This document shows positions 1 through 7,896 of a DNA stretch of 64,000 bases, one piece after another. The notes below the pieces were generated by a model. It saw nothing but the letters and a program-made list of their open reading frames with translations. It was not told where the DNA came from and made no database searches. The stretch's first letter is position 1, and each line of letters starts with the position of its first letter. The position numbers were made by a program, and so were the translations under genes. The stretch is from Bradyrhizobium niftali (lineage in GTDB: Bacteria > Pseudomonadota > Alphaproteobacteria > Rhizobiales > Xanthobacteraceae), in assembly GCF_004571025.1 (NCBI RefSeq), contig NZ_SPQT01000001.1:62001-126000 (forward strand), in the 5' to 3' direction.

Positions 1-452
1 CGGATATCCGGCTCGGCTATCTCGTCGTGCCGCCGGCGCTGGTCAGCACCCTCGAGATCGCGCAGCGGCATATCGGACTGATCGCCGCCAGCCATGTTCA
101 GGAAGCGCTGGCCGAGTTCATTGCCGACGGGCATTTCCTCGCGCATCTGCGCCGGATGCGCCGGCTCTACCACGCACGCCGCGATCATCTCGCCGAGGGA
201 CTGGAGCGCCATCTTGGCGAGGTGCTCACGGTCGAAGTGCCCTCGGGCGGCATCCAGCTCGTCGCGCGCCTCAAGCGCGGTCGCGCTGATCAGGCCGCGG
301 TCAAGCGGCTGGTCGAAGCGGGGGTCGAGACGCGCGCCTTGTCCAGCCTTGCGCTCGGCCGGCCGCGCGATCACGGCCTGCTGCTCGGCTTTGCGGCATG
401 GCGCGAGAACGAGATCAGCGCCGCCGTGCGGACGATGGCATCGTGCTTCTAG
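1..452 (+). CDS. MocR-family PLP-dependent transcriptional regulator, C-terminal part (5' truncated by window edge)
   Basis: Only the last 150 codons are present; the reading frame is open to base 3 and ends at TAG 450-452. The visible part starts DIRLGYLVVPP, then has an RRMRRLYHARRDHL helix and a GGIQLVARL strand. This is typical of the fold type I aminotransferase domain at the C-terminus of MocR/PdxR regulators (GntR-like winged helix plus aminotransferase-like domain). The PLP lysine and DNA-binding domain would lie upstream, outside the window. The target pathway cannot be inferred. It is convergent with the following hydrolase-OsmC gene, 9 bp away. A plain class I aminotransferase is less likely given the MRRLYxxRRDxL motif. 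Confidence 0.75.
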   Translation, partial: DIRLGYLVVPPALVSTLEIAQRHIGLIAASHVQEALAEFIADGHFLAHLRRMRRLYHARRDHLAEGLERHLGEVLTVEVPSGGIQLVARLKRGRADQAAVKRLVEAGVETRALSSLALGRPRDHGLLLGFAAWRENEISAAVRTMASCF

Positions 453-461
453 CGCGCAGCG

Positions 462-1685
462 CTAGTCCACGGCCTTGGTCACGATGCGGATCTCCGAGGT
501 CAGCGTGCGATGCACCGGACACTTGTCGGCGATCTCCATCAGCTTCTTGCGCTGCTCGGCATCGAGCGCGCCGTCCATCGCGATGTCGCGCTCGATCTGG
601 TCGAGCATGCCCTCGCGCGTCTCGCACTCCGCGCAATCCTTGGCGTAGATCTTGGAATGTTTCAGCGTGACCGTGACGCGGTCGAGCGGCAGCGACTTGC
701 GGTCGGCATAGAGGCGCATGGTCATGGAGGTGCAGGCCCCTAAGCCTGCGAGCAGGAAGTCATAGGGGCCGGGGCCGGCATCCTCGCCGCCGGCAGCGAC
801 CGGCTCGTCCGCCACCAGATGATGTGGCCCGACGGTGATGATCTGATTGAACTTGCTCTTGCGGGTCTCCTGCACCACCACCTTGCGCGGCTCCTCGACG
901 AGATCGATCGCTTTTGCGGGCTTTGCGGCGTCGATGTAGCGGCTTGCCCAGGCCGCGATCACGTCGGCTGCATAGAGGGCGTCGGCCGGCCTGGTGAGGA
1001 GATGATCGGCGTGATCGAGCGAGACGAAGCTTTTGGGATGCTTGGCCGCGACGAAGATCTTGGTCGCATTGTCGATGCCCACGGTGTCGTCGACCGGCGA
1101 GTGCATCACCAGCAGCGCCTTGTGCAGGCCGGTGACGTCCTTGATCAGCTCATGCTCGGCGATGTCTTCGAGGAATTCGCGCTTGATGCGGAATGGACGC
1201 CCGGCAAGCGACACTTCGACCTCGCCCTGTGCGCGGATCGCGTCGACATGCTCCCTGAACAGGCCGGTGACGTGGGCGGGGTCAGATGGCGCTGCAATGG
1301 TCACCACCGCTTTCGCCTCGGGAACCTTGCTGGCCGCGGCGAGGATCGCAGCGCCGCCGAGGCTATGGCCGATCAGGATCGACGGCGCCTTGCGCGTCGA
1401 ACGCAGATGATCGGCCGCGCGCACGAGGTCGGCGACGTTCGAGGAGAACGTCGAATTGGCGAAATCACCCTCGCTGGAGCCGAGGCCGGTGAAGTCGAAG
1501 CGCAGCACCGCGATGCCCTTGGCTGCGAGCGCGACCGAGATGCGCTTGGCCGCCAGCGTGTCCTTGCCGCAGGTGAAGCAGTGCGCAAACAGTGCGAAAG
1601 CTGAAGGTTCGCCGTCCGGCAGCTCCAGCGCGGCTGCGAGCTGATGGCCGCCTTCGCCGGTGAATTGAAAGCGTTCCGTCGGCAT
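462..1685 (-). CDS. Bifunctional alpha/beta hydrolase - OsmC family protein
   Basis: 407 aa fusion. Residues 1-255 form an alpha/beta-hydrolase domain with nucleophile elbow GHSLGG (Ser108), probable acid Asp199/200 and His225 or His228. Residues 265-407 form an OsmC/Ohr-type domain with the two redox cysteines Cys318 (GACTS) and Cys389 (CPVH), as in thiol peroxidases that reduce organic hydroperoxides. This two-domain arrangement is a recognised family in proteobacteria; the substrate is unknown. ATG start at 1685. It is the last gene of a minus-strand run beginning with ferredoxin and P450, which suggests hydrolysis and peroxide clean-up linked to oxidative chemistry. Domain calls are firm; the physiological role is inferred. 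Confidence 0.88.
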   Translation of the reverse strand: MPTERFQFTGEGGHQLAAALELPDGEPSAFALFAHCFTCGKDTLAAKRISVALAAKGIAVLRFDFTGLGSSEGDFANSTFSSNVADLVRAADHLRSTRKAPSILIGHSLGGAAILAAASKVPEAKAVVTIAAPSDPAHVTGLFREHVDAIRAQGEVEVSLAGRPFRIKREFLEDIAEHELIKDVTGLHKALLVMHSPVDDTVGIDNATKIFVAAKHPKSFVSLDHADHLLTRPADALYAADVIAAWASRYIDAAKPAKAIDLVEEPRKVVVQETRKSKFNQIITVGPHHLVADEPVAAGGEDAGPGPYDFLLAGLGACTSMTMRLYADRKSLPLDRVTVTLKHSKIYAKDCAECETREGMLDQIERDIAMDGALDAEQRKKLMEIADKCPVHRTLTSEIRIVTKAVD

Positions 1686-1711
1686 GGGCTCCCCCGTCTC
1701 CTGGTTGAAAC

Positions 1712-2374
1712 TTAGTCGCTTGAATAGCGCTGCTCGGCCCAGGGATCGCCGCGGTTATGATAGCCGCGGACTTCCCAGAAACCCGGTGCGTCGTCGGTCA
1801 GGAATTCAATGGCCTGGAGCCATTTGGCGCTCTTCCAGAAATACAGATGCGGCACGACCAGCCGCACCGGGCCGCCATGCTCCTCCGTCAGTGGCTGGCC
1901 GGACCAGCTATGGGCGAGCAGGGCGTCCTCGGCGGCAAAATCGTCCAGCGCGAGGTTGGTGGTGTAGCCGTCATAGGAATGCAGCACGACGAAGCGTGCA
2001 TCCTCGCGCGGCTGGCAGGCGGCGAGCAGCTCGCGCGTGGCGAGCCCCTCCCACTCATTGTCGTAGCGCGACCAGGTCGTCACGCAGTGGATGTCGGAGG
2101 TGAACTGGGCCTGCTTCTGTGCAGTGAACTCGGCGAAGGTCCAGAACACGGGATTTTCGATCGCGCCGTAGACGTCGAGCCGCCAGCGCTCACGCGAGAC
2201 CGGCGGCACGACTCCGAGGTCGAGCACCGGCCAGTCCTTGGTGAGGTGCTGGCCCGGCGGCAGCCTTTGATCTTCGGGACGCGTGATCTTGCCGGTGAGG
2301 AAGCGGCCCTCACGCGCCCATTTCTCCTTGGTGCGCGTCAGCTTGCTGTCGGGCGGCTCGTTGTCGTCGGCCAT
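1712..2374 (-). CDS. Sulfite oxidase-like molybdopterin oxidoreductase (cytosolic)
   Basis: 220 aa, matching the short sulfite-oxidase-like oxidoreductases that carry only the Mo-pterin domain. Cys97 in the DIHCVTTWSRYDN segment is the expected molybdenum ligand. The segments EEHGGPVRLVVPHLYFWKS and EVRGYHNRGDPW are typical of the fold. There is no Tat or Sec signal and no heme or dimerisation domain, so unlike MsrP/YedY it is probably cytosolic. The substrate and electron acceptor are unknown; a ferredoxin and a P450 are encoded upstream on the same strand. It starts 4 bp after the MFS gene stop, so translational coupling is likely. Confidence 0.87.
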   Translation of the reverse strand: MADDNEPPDSKLTRTKEKWAREGRFLTGKITRPEDQRLPPGQHLTKDWPVLDLGVVPPVSRERWRLDVYGAIENPVFWTFAEFTAQKQAQFTSDIHCVTTWSRYDNEWEGLATRELLAACQPREDARFVVLHSYDGYTTNLALDDFAAEDALLAHSWSGQPLTEEHGGPVRLVVPHLYFWKSAKWLQAIEFLTDDAPGFWEVRGYHNRGDPWAEQRYSSD

Positions 2375-2378
2375 CAGC

Positions 2379-3701
2379 TTACTCGTGGCGATGCATGGCG
2401 GAGGCGTGCTTGGTGTCGCGCATGGTGGAATAGATGATCAGCGACAGGCAGATGACGCCGCTGAGGTAGAAGTAGAACCATTCCTCGTGCCCGATGCTCT
2501 TGAAGTAGAGCGCGATCGCCGGTGCCGTGCCGCCGAAGATCGAGACCGTGATGGCATAGGGCAGGCCGACGCCGAGCGCGCGGACATTGGTCGGGAACAG
2601 CTCGGCCTTCACCACGGCGTTGATCGAGGTGTAGCCGGCGACGAACAGCCAGGCACAGCAGATCAGAATGAAGGCCATGAAGGGCGACTTCGTCTCCTTC
2701 AGCGTCATCAGCAGGGGCACGGTCGCCAGCGTACCGGCGACACCGAAGAAGATCAGCAGCGGTTTGCGCCCGATCTTGTCGGAGATCGCACCGTAGATCG
2801 GCTGCAGGATGGTCGCGAAGATCAGCGTGCCGAAGATCACGAAGGTGGTCTGGTCTTCGGTCAGCCCGACTGAGAGTTTGACGAAGGTCTGCATGTAGGT
2901 GGTGAAGGTGTAGAAGGCAGCGGTGCCGCCCGCGGTCAGGCCGACCACCAGCAGCAGCTCGCGCGGATAGCGCAGCAGATTGGTGATCGAGCCGGTCGGC
3001 TTCACCACCTTCTTGGCTTCCTCGAACGCCTCGGTCTCGTGCAGATTGCGCCGCATCACCGCGGCAAAGATCGCCAGCCCTGCGCCGATCGCAAACGGGA
3101 TGCGCCAGCCCCAGGCCTTCAGCTCCTCCGGCGTGAGGAAGACCTTTTGCAGGAGCAGCAGCACGATGATCGCGGTGAGCTGGCCGCCGATCAAGGTCAC
3201 ATATTGGAAACTCGAATAGAAGCCGCGGTGCCTGGGATCGGCGACCTCGCTGAGATAGGTGGCGCTGGCGCCGTATTCGCCGCCAAGGCTCAGGCCCTCG
3301 ATCACGCGGGCCAGCGCCAGGATCACCGGCGCCGCAAGGCCGATCGTGGCATAGGTGGGTGTCAGTGCAATGATCAGCGAGCCGAAGCACATGAAGACGA
3401 CGGACAGCGTCAGCGAGATACGACGGCCGTAATGGTCGGCAAGGTAGCCGAAGAACCAGCCGCCCAGGGGCCGCATCAGGAAGGTCGCCGCGAATACGAC
3501 GGCGACATTCAATTGCTGCACGACCGGGTCGTTGCCGGGGAAGAAGGCCGGGGCGAAGTAGAGCGCGAACGCCGTATAGGCGTAAAAGTCGTACCACTCG
3601 ACGAGATTGCCGATCGAGCCGATAAAGATCGCCTTGATCCGCCGCTCGGCGTCGGCGATGTCAATGTGGTCGGAGGCCGGTTGGGTTGCTTGCTCAGTCA
3701 C
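2379..3701 (-). CDS. MFS transporter, metabolite:H+ symporter (MHS) family
   Basis: 440 aa with about 12 hydrophobic segments. The N-terminus IGNLVEWYDFYAYT and the loop GYLADHYGRR, with a related RG/GRK loop in the second half (SDKIGRKPLL), are hallmarks of the MHS group (KgtP, ProP, shikimate and citrate carriers). It is expected to be an inner-membrane proton symporter for an organic acid or zwitterion; the substrate cannot be read from the sequence. The start codon is GTG at 3701 with GGAGAG upstream. Its place between the P450 and the molybdoenzyme genes suggests it imports the compound this operon handles. Confidence 0.9.
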   Translation of the reverse strand: MTEQATQPASDHIDIADAERRIKAIFIGSIGNLVEWYDFYAYTAFALYFAPAFFPGNDPVVQQLNVAVVFAATFLMRPLGGWFFGYLADHYGRRISLTLSVVFMCFGSLIIALTPTYATIGLAAPVILALARVIEGLSLGGEYGASATYLSEVADPRHRGFYSSFQYVTLIGGQLTAIIVLLLLQKVFLTPEELKAWGWRIPFAIGAGLAIFAAVMRRNLHETEAFEEAKKVVKPTGSITNLLRYPRELLLVVGLTAGGTAAFYTFTTYMQTFVKLSVGLTEDQTTFVIFGTLIFATILQPIYGAISDKIGRKPLLIFFGVAGTLATVPLLMTLKETKSPFMAFILICCAWLFVAGYTSINAVVKAELFPTNVRALGVGLPYAITVSIFGGTAPAIALYFKSIGHEEWFYFYLSGVICLSLIIYSTMRDTKHASAMHRHE

Positions 3702-3735
3702 GTCCGGCCTCTCTCCGTATCTCTGTTGGAGAGGC

Positions 3736-4956
3736 CTACATCGCCTTTCCGAGCAGAAATGGCAACTGGCGGGGGCCTCTCACCGTGCCCTGCGACCAGG
3801 TCACGGTGCCTGCCGGATCGAGCCGGAAGTCCGGAATGCGCTTCAGCCATTCCTCCAGCGCAACCTGCATCTCCATGCGCGCAAGGTTGGAACCGACGCA
3901 GCGGTGGATGCCGAGGCCGAAGGCGGCGTGGCGGTTCTCGCGGCGGTCGATCACGACTTTGTCAGCGTCCGGAAACATCTTGGGGTCGCGGTTGGCGGCC
4001 GGGAACGACAGCAGCACCATGTTGCCCGCCCTGACCGGGCAGCCTGAGATCGTGGTCTCCTTGACCACCTCGCGGGCCATGGTCACCGGCGAATAGGCTC
4101 GCAGCAGCTCCTCCACGGCGATCGGGATCAGCCCGGGCTCGGCGATCAGCCGTTCGCGGTCTGCCGGCGTTTTCGCGAGATGCCAGAGCGAGGAGCCGAT
4201 CGCGCTCCAGGTGGTGTCGATACCTGCGATCAGCAGCAGTCGCAGCGAACCCAGTACGTGCGAATCCTCGAGCGGGTTACCTTCCTTGTCCTTGGCGTTC
4301 ATCAGATAAGAGATCAGATCGTCGGTCGGCTTCTTCTTGCGCTCCTCGATATGGGCGCTGAAATAGGCGCTCATCTCGTGCACCGCCTGGAGCAGCATGG
4401 TCTCGTCCTTGATGCCGAGCTCCAGGATCATGTGGATCCAGTTGACGAAGAGGTCGCTGTCGCTCTCGGGAATGCCGAGCATATGGGCGATGGCCCGAAC
4501 CGGGATGTATTTGCTGTAGCGCGCTGCGGCATCGACCTTGCCGTCGGAGACGAAGCCGTCGATCAGCTCGTTGCAGATGGCGCGGACCCGCGGCTCGAGT
4601 TTCTTCATCGCGTCCGGTGTGAAGGGCGGCAGCAGCAATTGCTTGGCCGGCTTGTGCACGGGCGGATCGGAGGTGATCGGCGGGGCCGCGTTCCGGGAAA
4701 TCTCCGGGCGGACGTCGCGGACGATGATACGGCGCGAGGAGAAATGCTCGGAGTCGTTGGCGATCTCGCGCACCGCCTCATAGGTGGTCGGCATGTAGCA
4801 GCCGAGGAAGCGCTCGGTGTGCACCACCGGGCTTGCGGAGCGCAACTCGTCCCAGATCGGGAAGGGGTCTTCCGTCCACTGCGGATCAGTATGGTCGAAA
4901 TCGTTGACCCAGTCGGTCACGGGCGGATGGGCGACAGGTTGGCTGACGTCGGACAT
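3736..4956 (-). CDS. Cytochrome P450
   Basis: 406 aa, the normal length for a soluble bacterial class I P450. The I-helix oxygen-binding motif is AGIDTT (244-249), the K-helix ExxR is EELLR (about 282-286), and the heme loop FGLGIHRCVG carries the proximal thiolate Cys353. No membrane anchor is visible. Electrons probably come from the ferredoxin encoded directly upstream on the same strand (66 bp gap); no ferredoxin reductase gene is nearby. The substrate is unknown. The CYP family cannot be assigned without a search. ATG at 4956 has a GAGGA ribosome site. Confidence 0.95.
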   Translation of the reverse strand: MSDVSQPVAHPPVTDWVNDFDHTDPQWTEDPFPIWDELRSASPVVHTERFLGCYMPTTYEAVREIANDSEHFSSRRIIVRDVRPEISRNAAPPITSDPPVHKPAKQLLLPPFTPDAMKKLEPRVRAICNELIDGFVSDGKVDAAARYSKYIPVRAIAHMLGIPESDSDLFVNWIHMILELGIKDETMLLQAVHEMSAYFSAHIEERKKKPTDDLISYLMNAKDKEGNPLEDSHVLGSLRLLLIAGIDTTWSAIGSSLWHLAKTPADRERLIAEPGLIPIAVEELLRAYSPVTMAREVVKETTISGCPVRAGNMVLLSFPAANRDPKMFPDADKVVIDRRENRHAAFGLGIHRCVGSNLARMEMQVALEEWLKRIPDFRLDPAGTVTWSQGTVRGPRQLPFLLGKAM

Positions 4957-5022
4957 CGCGGGGAAATCCTCAGGCTGTTGTTCGCTGAAATCATGCGCAT
5001 GCGGGCATGCAAGAAGCCCGCG

Positions 5023-5232
5023 CTACTCCTCGATCACATCGATTGCGATTTCCGGGCAATTGGATTTGGCAAGCCAGGCCTTGTCTTCGAGCCCCGGCGG
5101 AACCGTGCCGTCGCCGGCTTCGCGGGCGTTGCCGTATTCGTCGAGCTCGAAGAGCTCCGGCGCCAGCGCCTTGCAACGGGCATGACCCTGGCATTTGTCG
5201 GGGTCGACGTGAACCTTCAGTCGCTCTGTCAT
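5023..5232 (-). CDS. Ferredoxin, P450-associated [3Fe-4S]/[4Fe-4S] type
   Basis: 69 aa. The cluster motif is CQGHARC early and NCPEIAI late, that is CxxHxxC...CP, in which a His stands where a classical 4Fe-4S ferredoxin has a Cys. This is typical of [3Fe-4S] ferredoxins that feed bacterial P450s. An upstream in-frame ATG at 5298 would add 22 residues. I chose ATG 5232 because AAGGAAG lies at proper distance before it and the protein then begins MTERLKVHVD, like its family. It is the first gene of the run ferredoxin-P450-MFS-molybdoenzyme-hydrolase and is divergent from a TetR regulator. Confidence 0.92.
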   Translation of the reverse strand: MTERLKVHVDPDKCQGHARCKALAPELFELDEYGNAREAGDGTVPPGLEDKAWLAKSNCPEIAIDVIEE

Positions 5233-5381
5233 GGCGGCTTCCTTGGTCGTATGCGCGCGGCGTCCGAAGGACGGCGCGTTCCTCTTTATGGGCGGCATTC
5301 GCCGCTCGTTCTAAGTTATATGCTATTACATTCGCGACAGGCTTCCCCTGTCAAGCGCAAACTTATAGGCTTGGCCGCAAC

Positions 5382-6029
5382 ATGCGTTCACAACTCGCCC
5401 GCAAGCCCGAGAACACCTACCACCACGGCGATCTCCGCGATGCCTTGATCCAGGCCGCGTTGCGCGAGGCGGAGCAGGGCGGCGCCGAGGCGATCAGCAT
5501 CAAGGCGCTGGCAAAGCAACTCGGCGTCTCGCAGCCGGCGCCCTACCGGCATTTCGCCGACCGCGAGGCGTTGCTGGCAGCGGTGACGGCGGAGGCGTTC
5601 CGGCAGCTCAGCGCGATTCTAAGCGAGGCGATGGCAAAGCCGTCCAAGCAATCGAAACTATCGCGGCTGGCGCAGGCAACACTCGACTTCGGCCTGCGCC
5701 GCAACGGCATCTACCGCCTGATGTTCGCCTCGCGCACCGTGTCGTGCGCGGCCAAGGGCAGCGAGCTGCACGCGGCCACGCGCGAGACCTTTGCGCTCGT
5801 GATCGAGGCTCTGGAAGTGCCTGCCGTCGGCTATTTGCGCGAACGGCAAGCGCTCAAGATCTGGGCGGCCGTGCATGGCGTGGTGATGCTGGCGGAGCAG
5901 GGCCTGTTCACCGGCGAGTCGGCGCATGCCACGCGCGAGGAACTGGTCGAGGATTTTGTGAACGAAACGAAGGCCGCGCTCGCTGCTGCGATCAAGGATG
6001 CGCGACGTCGGAAAAGGTCCGGCGCCTAG
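5382..6029 (+). CDS. TetR/AcrR family transcriptional regulator
   Basis: 215 aa. The N-terminal helix-turn-helix (about 15-60) reads HHGDLRDALIQAA...ISIKALAKQLGVSQPAPYRHFADREALLAAV, clear TetR style. The C-terminal half is a helical ligand-binding domain of the TetR_C/WHG type. It is divergent from the ferredoxin-P450 operon with a 149-bp gap that holds an AT-rich stretch around 5309-5330, so it probably represses that operon until an inducer binds; this is inference from layout. ATG 5382 precedes the conserved region by about 13 residues. A much longer upstream open frame runs antisense through the ferredoxin gene and is rejected. Its 3' end overlaps the next convergent gene by 4 bp. Confidence 0.9.
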   Translation: MRSQLARKPENTYHHGDLRDALIQAALREAEQGGAEAISIKALAKQLGVSQPAPYRHFADREALLAAVTAEAFRQLSAILSEAMAKPSKQSKLSRLAQATLDFGLRRNGIYRLMFASRTVSCAAKGSELHAATRETFALVIEALEVPAVGYLRERQALKIWAAVHGVVMLAEQGLFTGESAHATREELVEDFVNETKAALAAAIKDARRRKRSGA

Positions 6030-6664
6030 ACCTTCGCTTTCAGCAGCCTCATCAGCTTGTCGACCGCGCTGTCCGGGGTCGTCACGACCGGGCGGCCGGT
6101 GGCCTCGGCGACCAGCGGCGCGGTTGCCGCGATGCTGAATTGCGCGAGCGCAATGACGTCGCAATCGCGCAAGTCCTTTGACGCCTCGACAATCAGCCTG
6201 TCGTGCGTGGCGCGATCGCCGCGATCGAGCGCCGCCAGCGCGCCCTCGGCAAGCTTTGGCACGACCTGAGCGGAGGCCGGAAACTCCGGCGGCATCGAGG
6301 CCAGCGTCGGCGCGAAGGTCGAGAGCAGGCCGATGCGCTTGCCCATCGTCACCGCCCGTTCGATCATGGCCTCGTTCGGCTTGAGCACCGGCATCGGCGC
6401 ATGCGCGTGCGCCACCGCCTCGATGCAGGGGCCGAAGGCCGAGCAGGTGAACAGGATCGCATCCGCGCCAGTGGCAGCGGCGTAGTCCCCGAGCGCCAGG
6501 AAGCGCTCGGTCATGGTGTCGTTGAGTGCACCGTCGCGCGCCAGATCCGCCGACAGGCTGTCGTCGAGCAGGTTCATCAGCCGCGCCTCTGGCCACGCCG
6601 TCGCGAACGCGGCCTCGATCGGGCCGATGGAATGCTTGAGAGCGTGGATGAGGGCGATGCGCAT
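6026..6664 (-). CDS. Aspartate/glutamate (hydantoin) racemase-superfamily protein
   Basis: 212 aa, beginning MRIALIHALKHS and containing the FTCSAFGPC segment with Cys74 at the first catalytic-Cys position of the Asp/Glu racemase superfamily. The second catalytic Cys, expected in an LGC motif, is replaced: the sequence reads IALAQFSIAA, with Gln at about 175. It may therefore not be a two-base racemase; maleate-isomerase-like, decarboxylase-like or non-racemising roles are possible. I chose ATG 6664 because the longer frame upstream runs through an intergenic repeat. It lies downstream of the AapJ-type gene on the same strand, suggesting a role with amino or dicarboxylic acids. Confidence 0.85.
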   Translation of the reverse strand: MRIALIHALKHSIGPIEAAFATAWPEARLMNLLDDSLSADLARDGALNDTMTERFLALGDYAAATGADAILFTCSAFGPCIEAVAHAHAPMPVLKPNEAMIERAVTMGKRIGLLSTFAPTLASMPPEFPASAQVVPKLAEGALAALDRGDRATHDRLIVEASKDLRDCDVIALAQFSIAATAPLVAEATGRPVVTTPDSAVDKLMRLLKAKV

Positions 6665-6677
6665 GGGATGTCTCTTC

Positions 6678-6862
6678 TCCCTCGCCCCGCTTGCGGGGCC
6701 GCGACGGGCTTCGCTCGCGCTGAGAGGGTGGGGTGAGGGGGATTCTTCGCGAGGACGGTGAGAGTTGGACTCGCGGAGACTCCCACTCACCCGGATTGCT
6801 CCGGACGATGCTCTGCATCGCCGAGCGCAATCCGACCTCTCCCCGCGTGCGGGGAGAGGTGA
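6678..6862. repeat. Intergenic palindromic repeat, family A (composite copy 1)
   Basis: Begins with a CTCGCCCCGCTTGCGGGGC hairpin, continues GTGGGGTGAGGGGGATTC and a middle with GGACTCGCGGAGACTCCC, and ends with an inverted CTCTCCCCGCGTGCGGGGAGAG hairpin. It fills most of the gap between the racemase-like gene and aapJ. Related copies occur at 12514-12654 and 43921-44061, and a fragment at 37475-37503. Confidence 0.8.
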
Positions 6863-6870
6863 AGCACCGT

Positions 6871-7884
6871 CTACTTGAACGGCACGGCGTACATCAAGCC
6901 GCCCTTGTTCCAGAGGCCGTTGAGGCCGCGGTCGAGCTTGAGCGGGCTCGCCTTGCCGACATTGCGCTCGTAGATCTCGCCGTAATTGCCGGTGGCCTTG
7001 ATCGCCGTGACCAGCCATTTGTTGTCGAGCCCCAGCCGCGAGCCGAGATCGCCGGAGGCCCCTAACAGCCGCTGGATCGCCGGCGTCTGCGACTTCGCCA
7101 TCTCATCGACGTTGGCCTGGGTGACGCCGAGCTCCTCGGCCTCGATCAGCCCGTAATGCAGCCAGGTGATGATGTCGCTCCAGACCTCGTCGCCGTTGCG
7201 GGTGAAGGGCCCGAGCGGCTCCTTGCTGATGGTCTGCGGCAGCACGACGTAGTCGGCCGGGTTGGGCGCTGCGGTCGTCACCGCGCCGGCAAGCGCGGAA
7301 GCGTCCTGGGTCATGGCATCGCAGCGGCCGCCGAAGAAGGTCTGGTACATGGTGTCGACGCGGTCGAACACCAGCGGCTTCCAGTCGATGCCGTTGGCGC
7401 GGCCGTAGTCGCCGAGCGTAACCTCGTGCGTGGTACCTTGCGCAACACAGACGGTGGCGCCCTTGAGGTCCTTGATTTCCTTCACGCCAAGGTCCTTCTT
7501 CACGACAAAGCCCTGGCCGTCGTAGAAGTTGATCGGGCCCTGGCGCAGGCCCAGCGTCACGCCGCGCAAATAGGTCTGCGTCGAGTTGCGGTAGAGCACG
7601 TCGATCTCGCCCGATTGCAGCGCGGTGAAGCGATTCTGTGCCGTCAGCGAGACGTAACGCACCTTGCTGGCATCGCCCAGCACGCCGGCCGCGAGTGCGC
7701 GGCAATAGTCGACGTCGAGGCCCTTGTAATTGCCTTGCGAGTCCGGTGCCGAGAAACCGGCGAAGCCGGCGCTGACGCCGCACACCAGCGTGCCGCGGCT
7801 CTTCACCGTGTCGAGCGTCGCCGCCTGCGCGACCACCGCCGACGCCGCGAGCACGCCCGCTACGATAACCACTTTCCTCATCAT
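6871..7884 (-). CDS. aapJ: Amino-acid ABC transporter, periplasmic substrate-binding protein (AapJ-like)
   Basis: 337 aa with a Sec signal peptide (MMRKVVIVAGVLAASAVVAQA, cut near residue 21). The mature part (LDTVKSRGTLVCGVSAG...GLDVDYCRALAAGVLGD...STQTYLRGVTLGL) is characteristic of the AapJ/BztA general L-amino-acid binding proteins of rhizobia, of usual length. It binds amino acids in the periplasm and delivers them to the AapQ/AapM-type permeases encoded divergently about 2.3 kb away. It lies 12 bp after the aminotransferase gene, in the same operon. Ligand preference is not readable; the paired aminotransferase hints at a particular amino acid. Confidence 0.9.
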   Translation of the reverse strand: MMRKVVIVAGVLAASAVVAQAATLDTVKSRGTLVCGVSAGFAGFSAPDSQGNYKGLDVDYCRALAAGVLGDASKVRYVSLTAQNRFTALQSGEIDVLYRNSTQTYLRGVTLGLRQGPINFYDGQGFVVKKDLGVKEIKDLKGATVCVAQGTTHEVTLGDYGRANGIDWKPLVFDRVDTMYQTFFGGRCDAMTQDASALAGAVTTAAPNPADYVVLPQTISKEPLGPFTRNGDEVWSDIITWLHYGLIEAEELGVTQANVDEMAKSQTPAIQRLLGASGDLGSRLGLDNKWLVTAIKATGNYGEIYERNVGKASPLKLDRGLNGLWNKGGLMYAVPFK

Positions 7885-7896
7885 GCTACTCTCCCC

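Noticed and set aside
2374..3597. 407-codon minus-strand frame overlapping the MFS gene
   Set aside because: A shifted frame of the same strand as the true MHS transporter, with no membrane segments.
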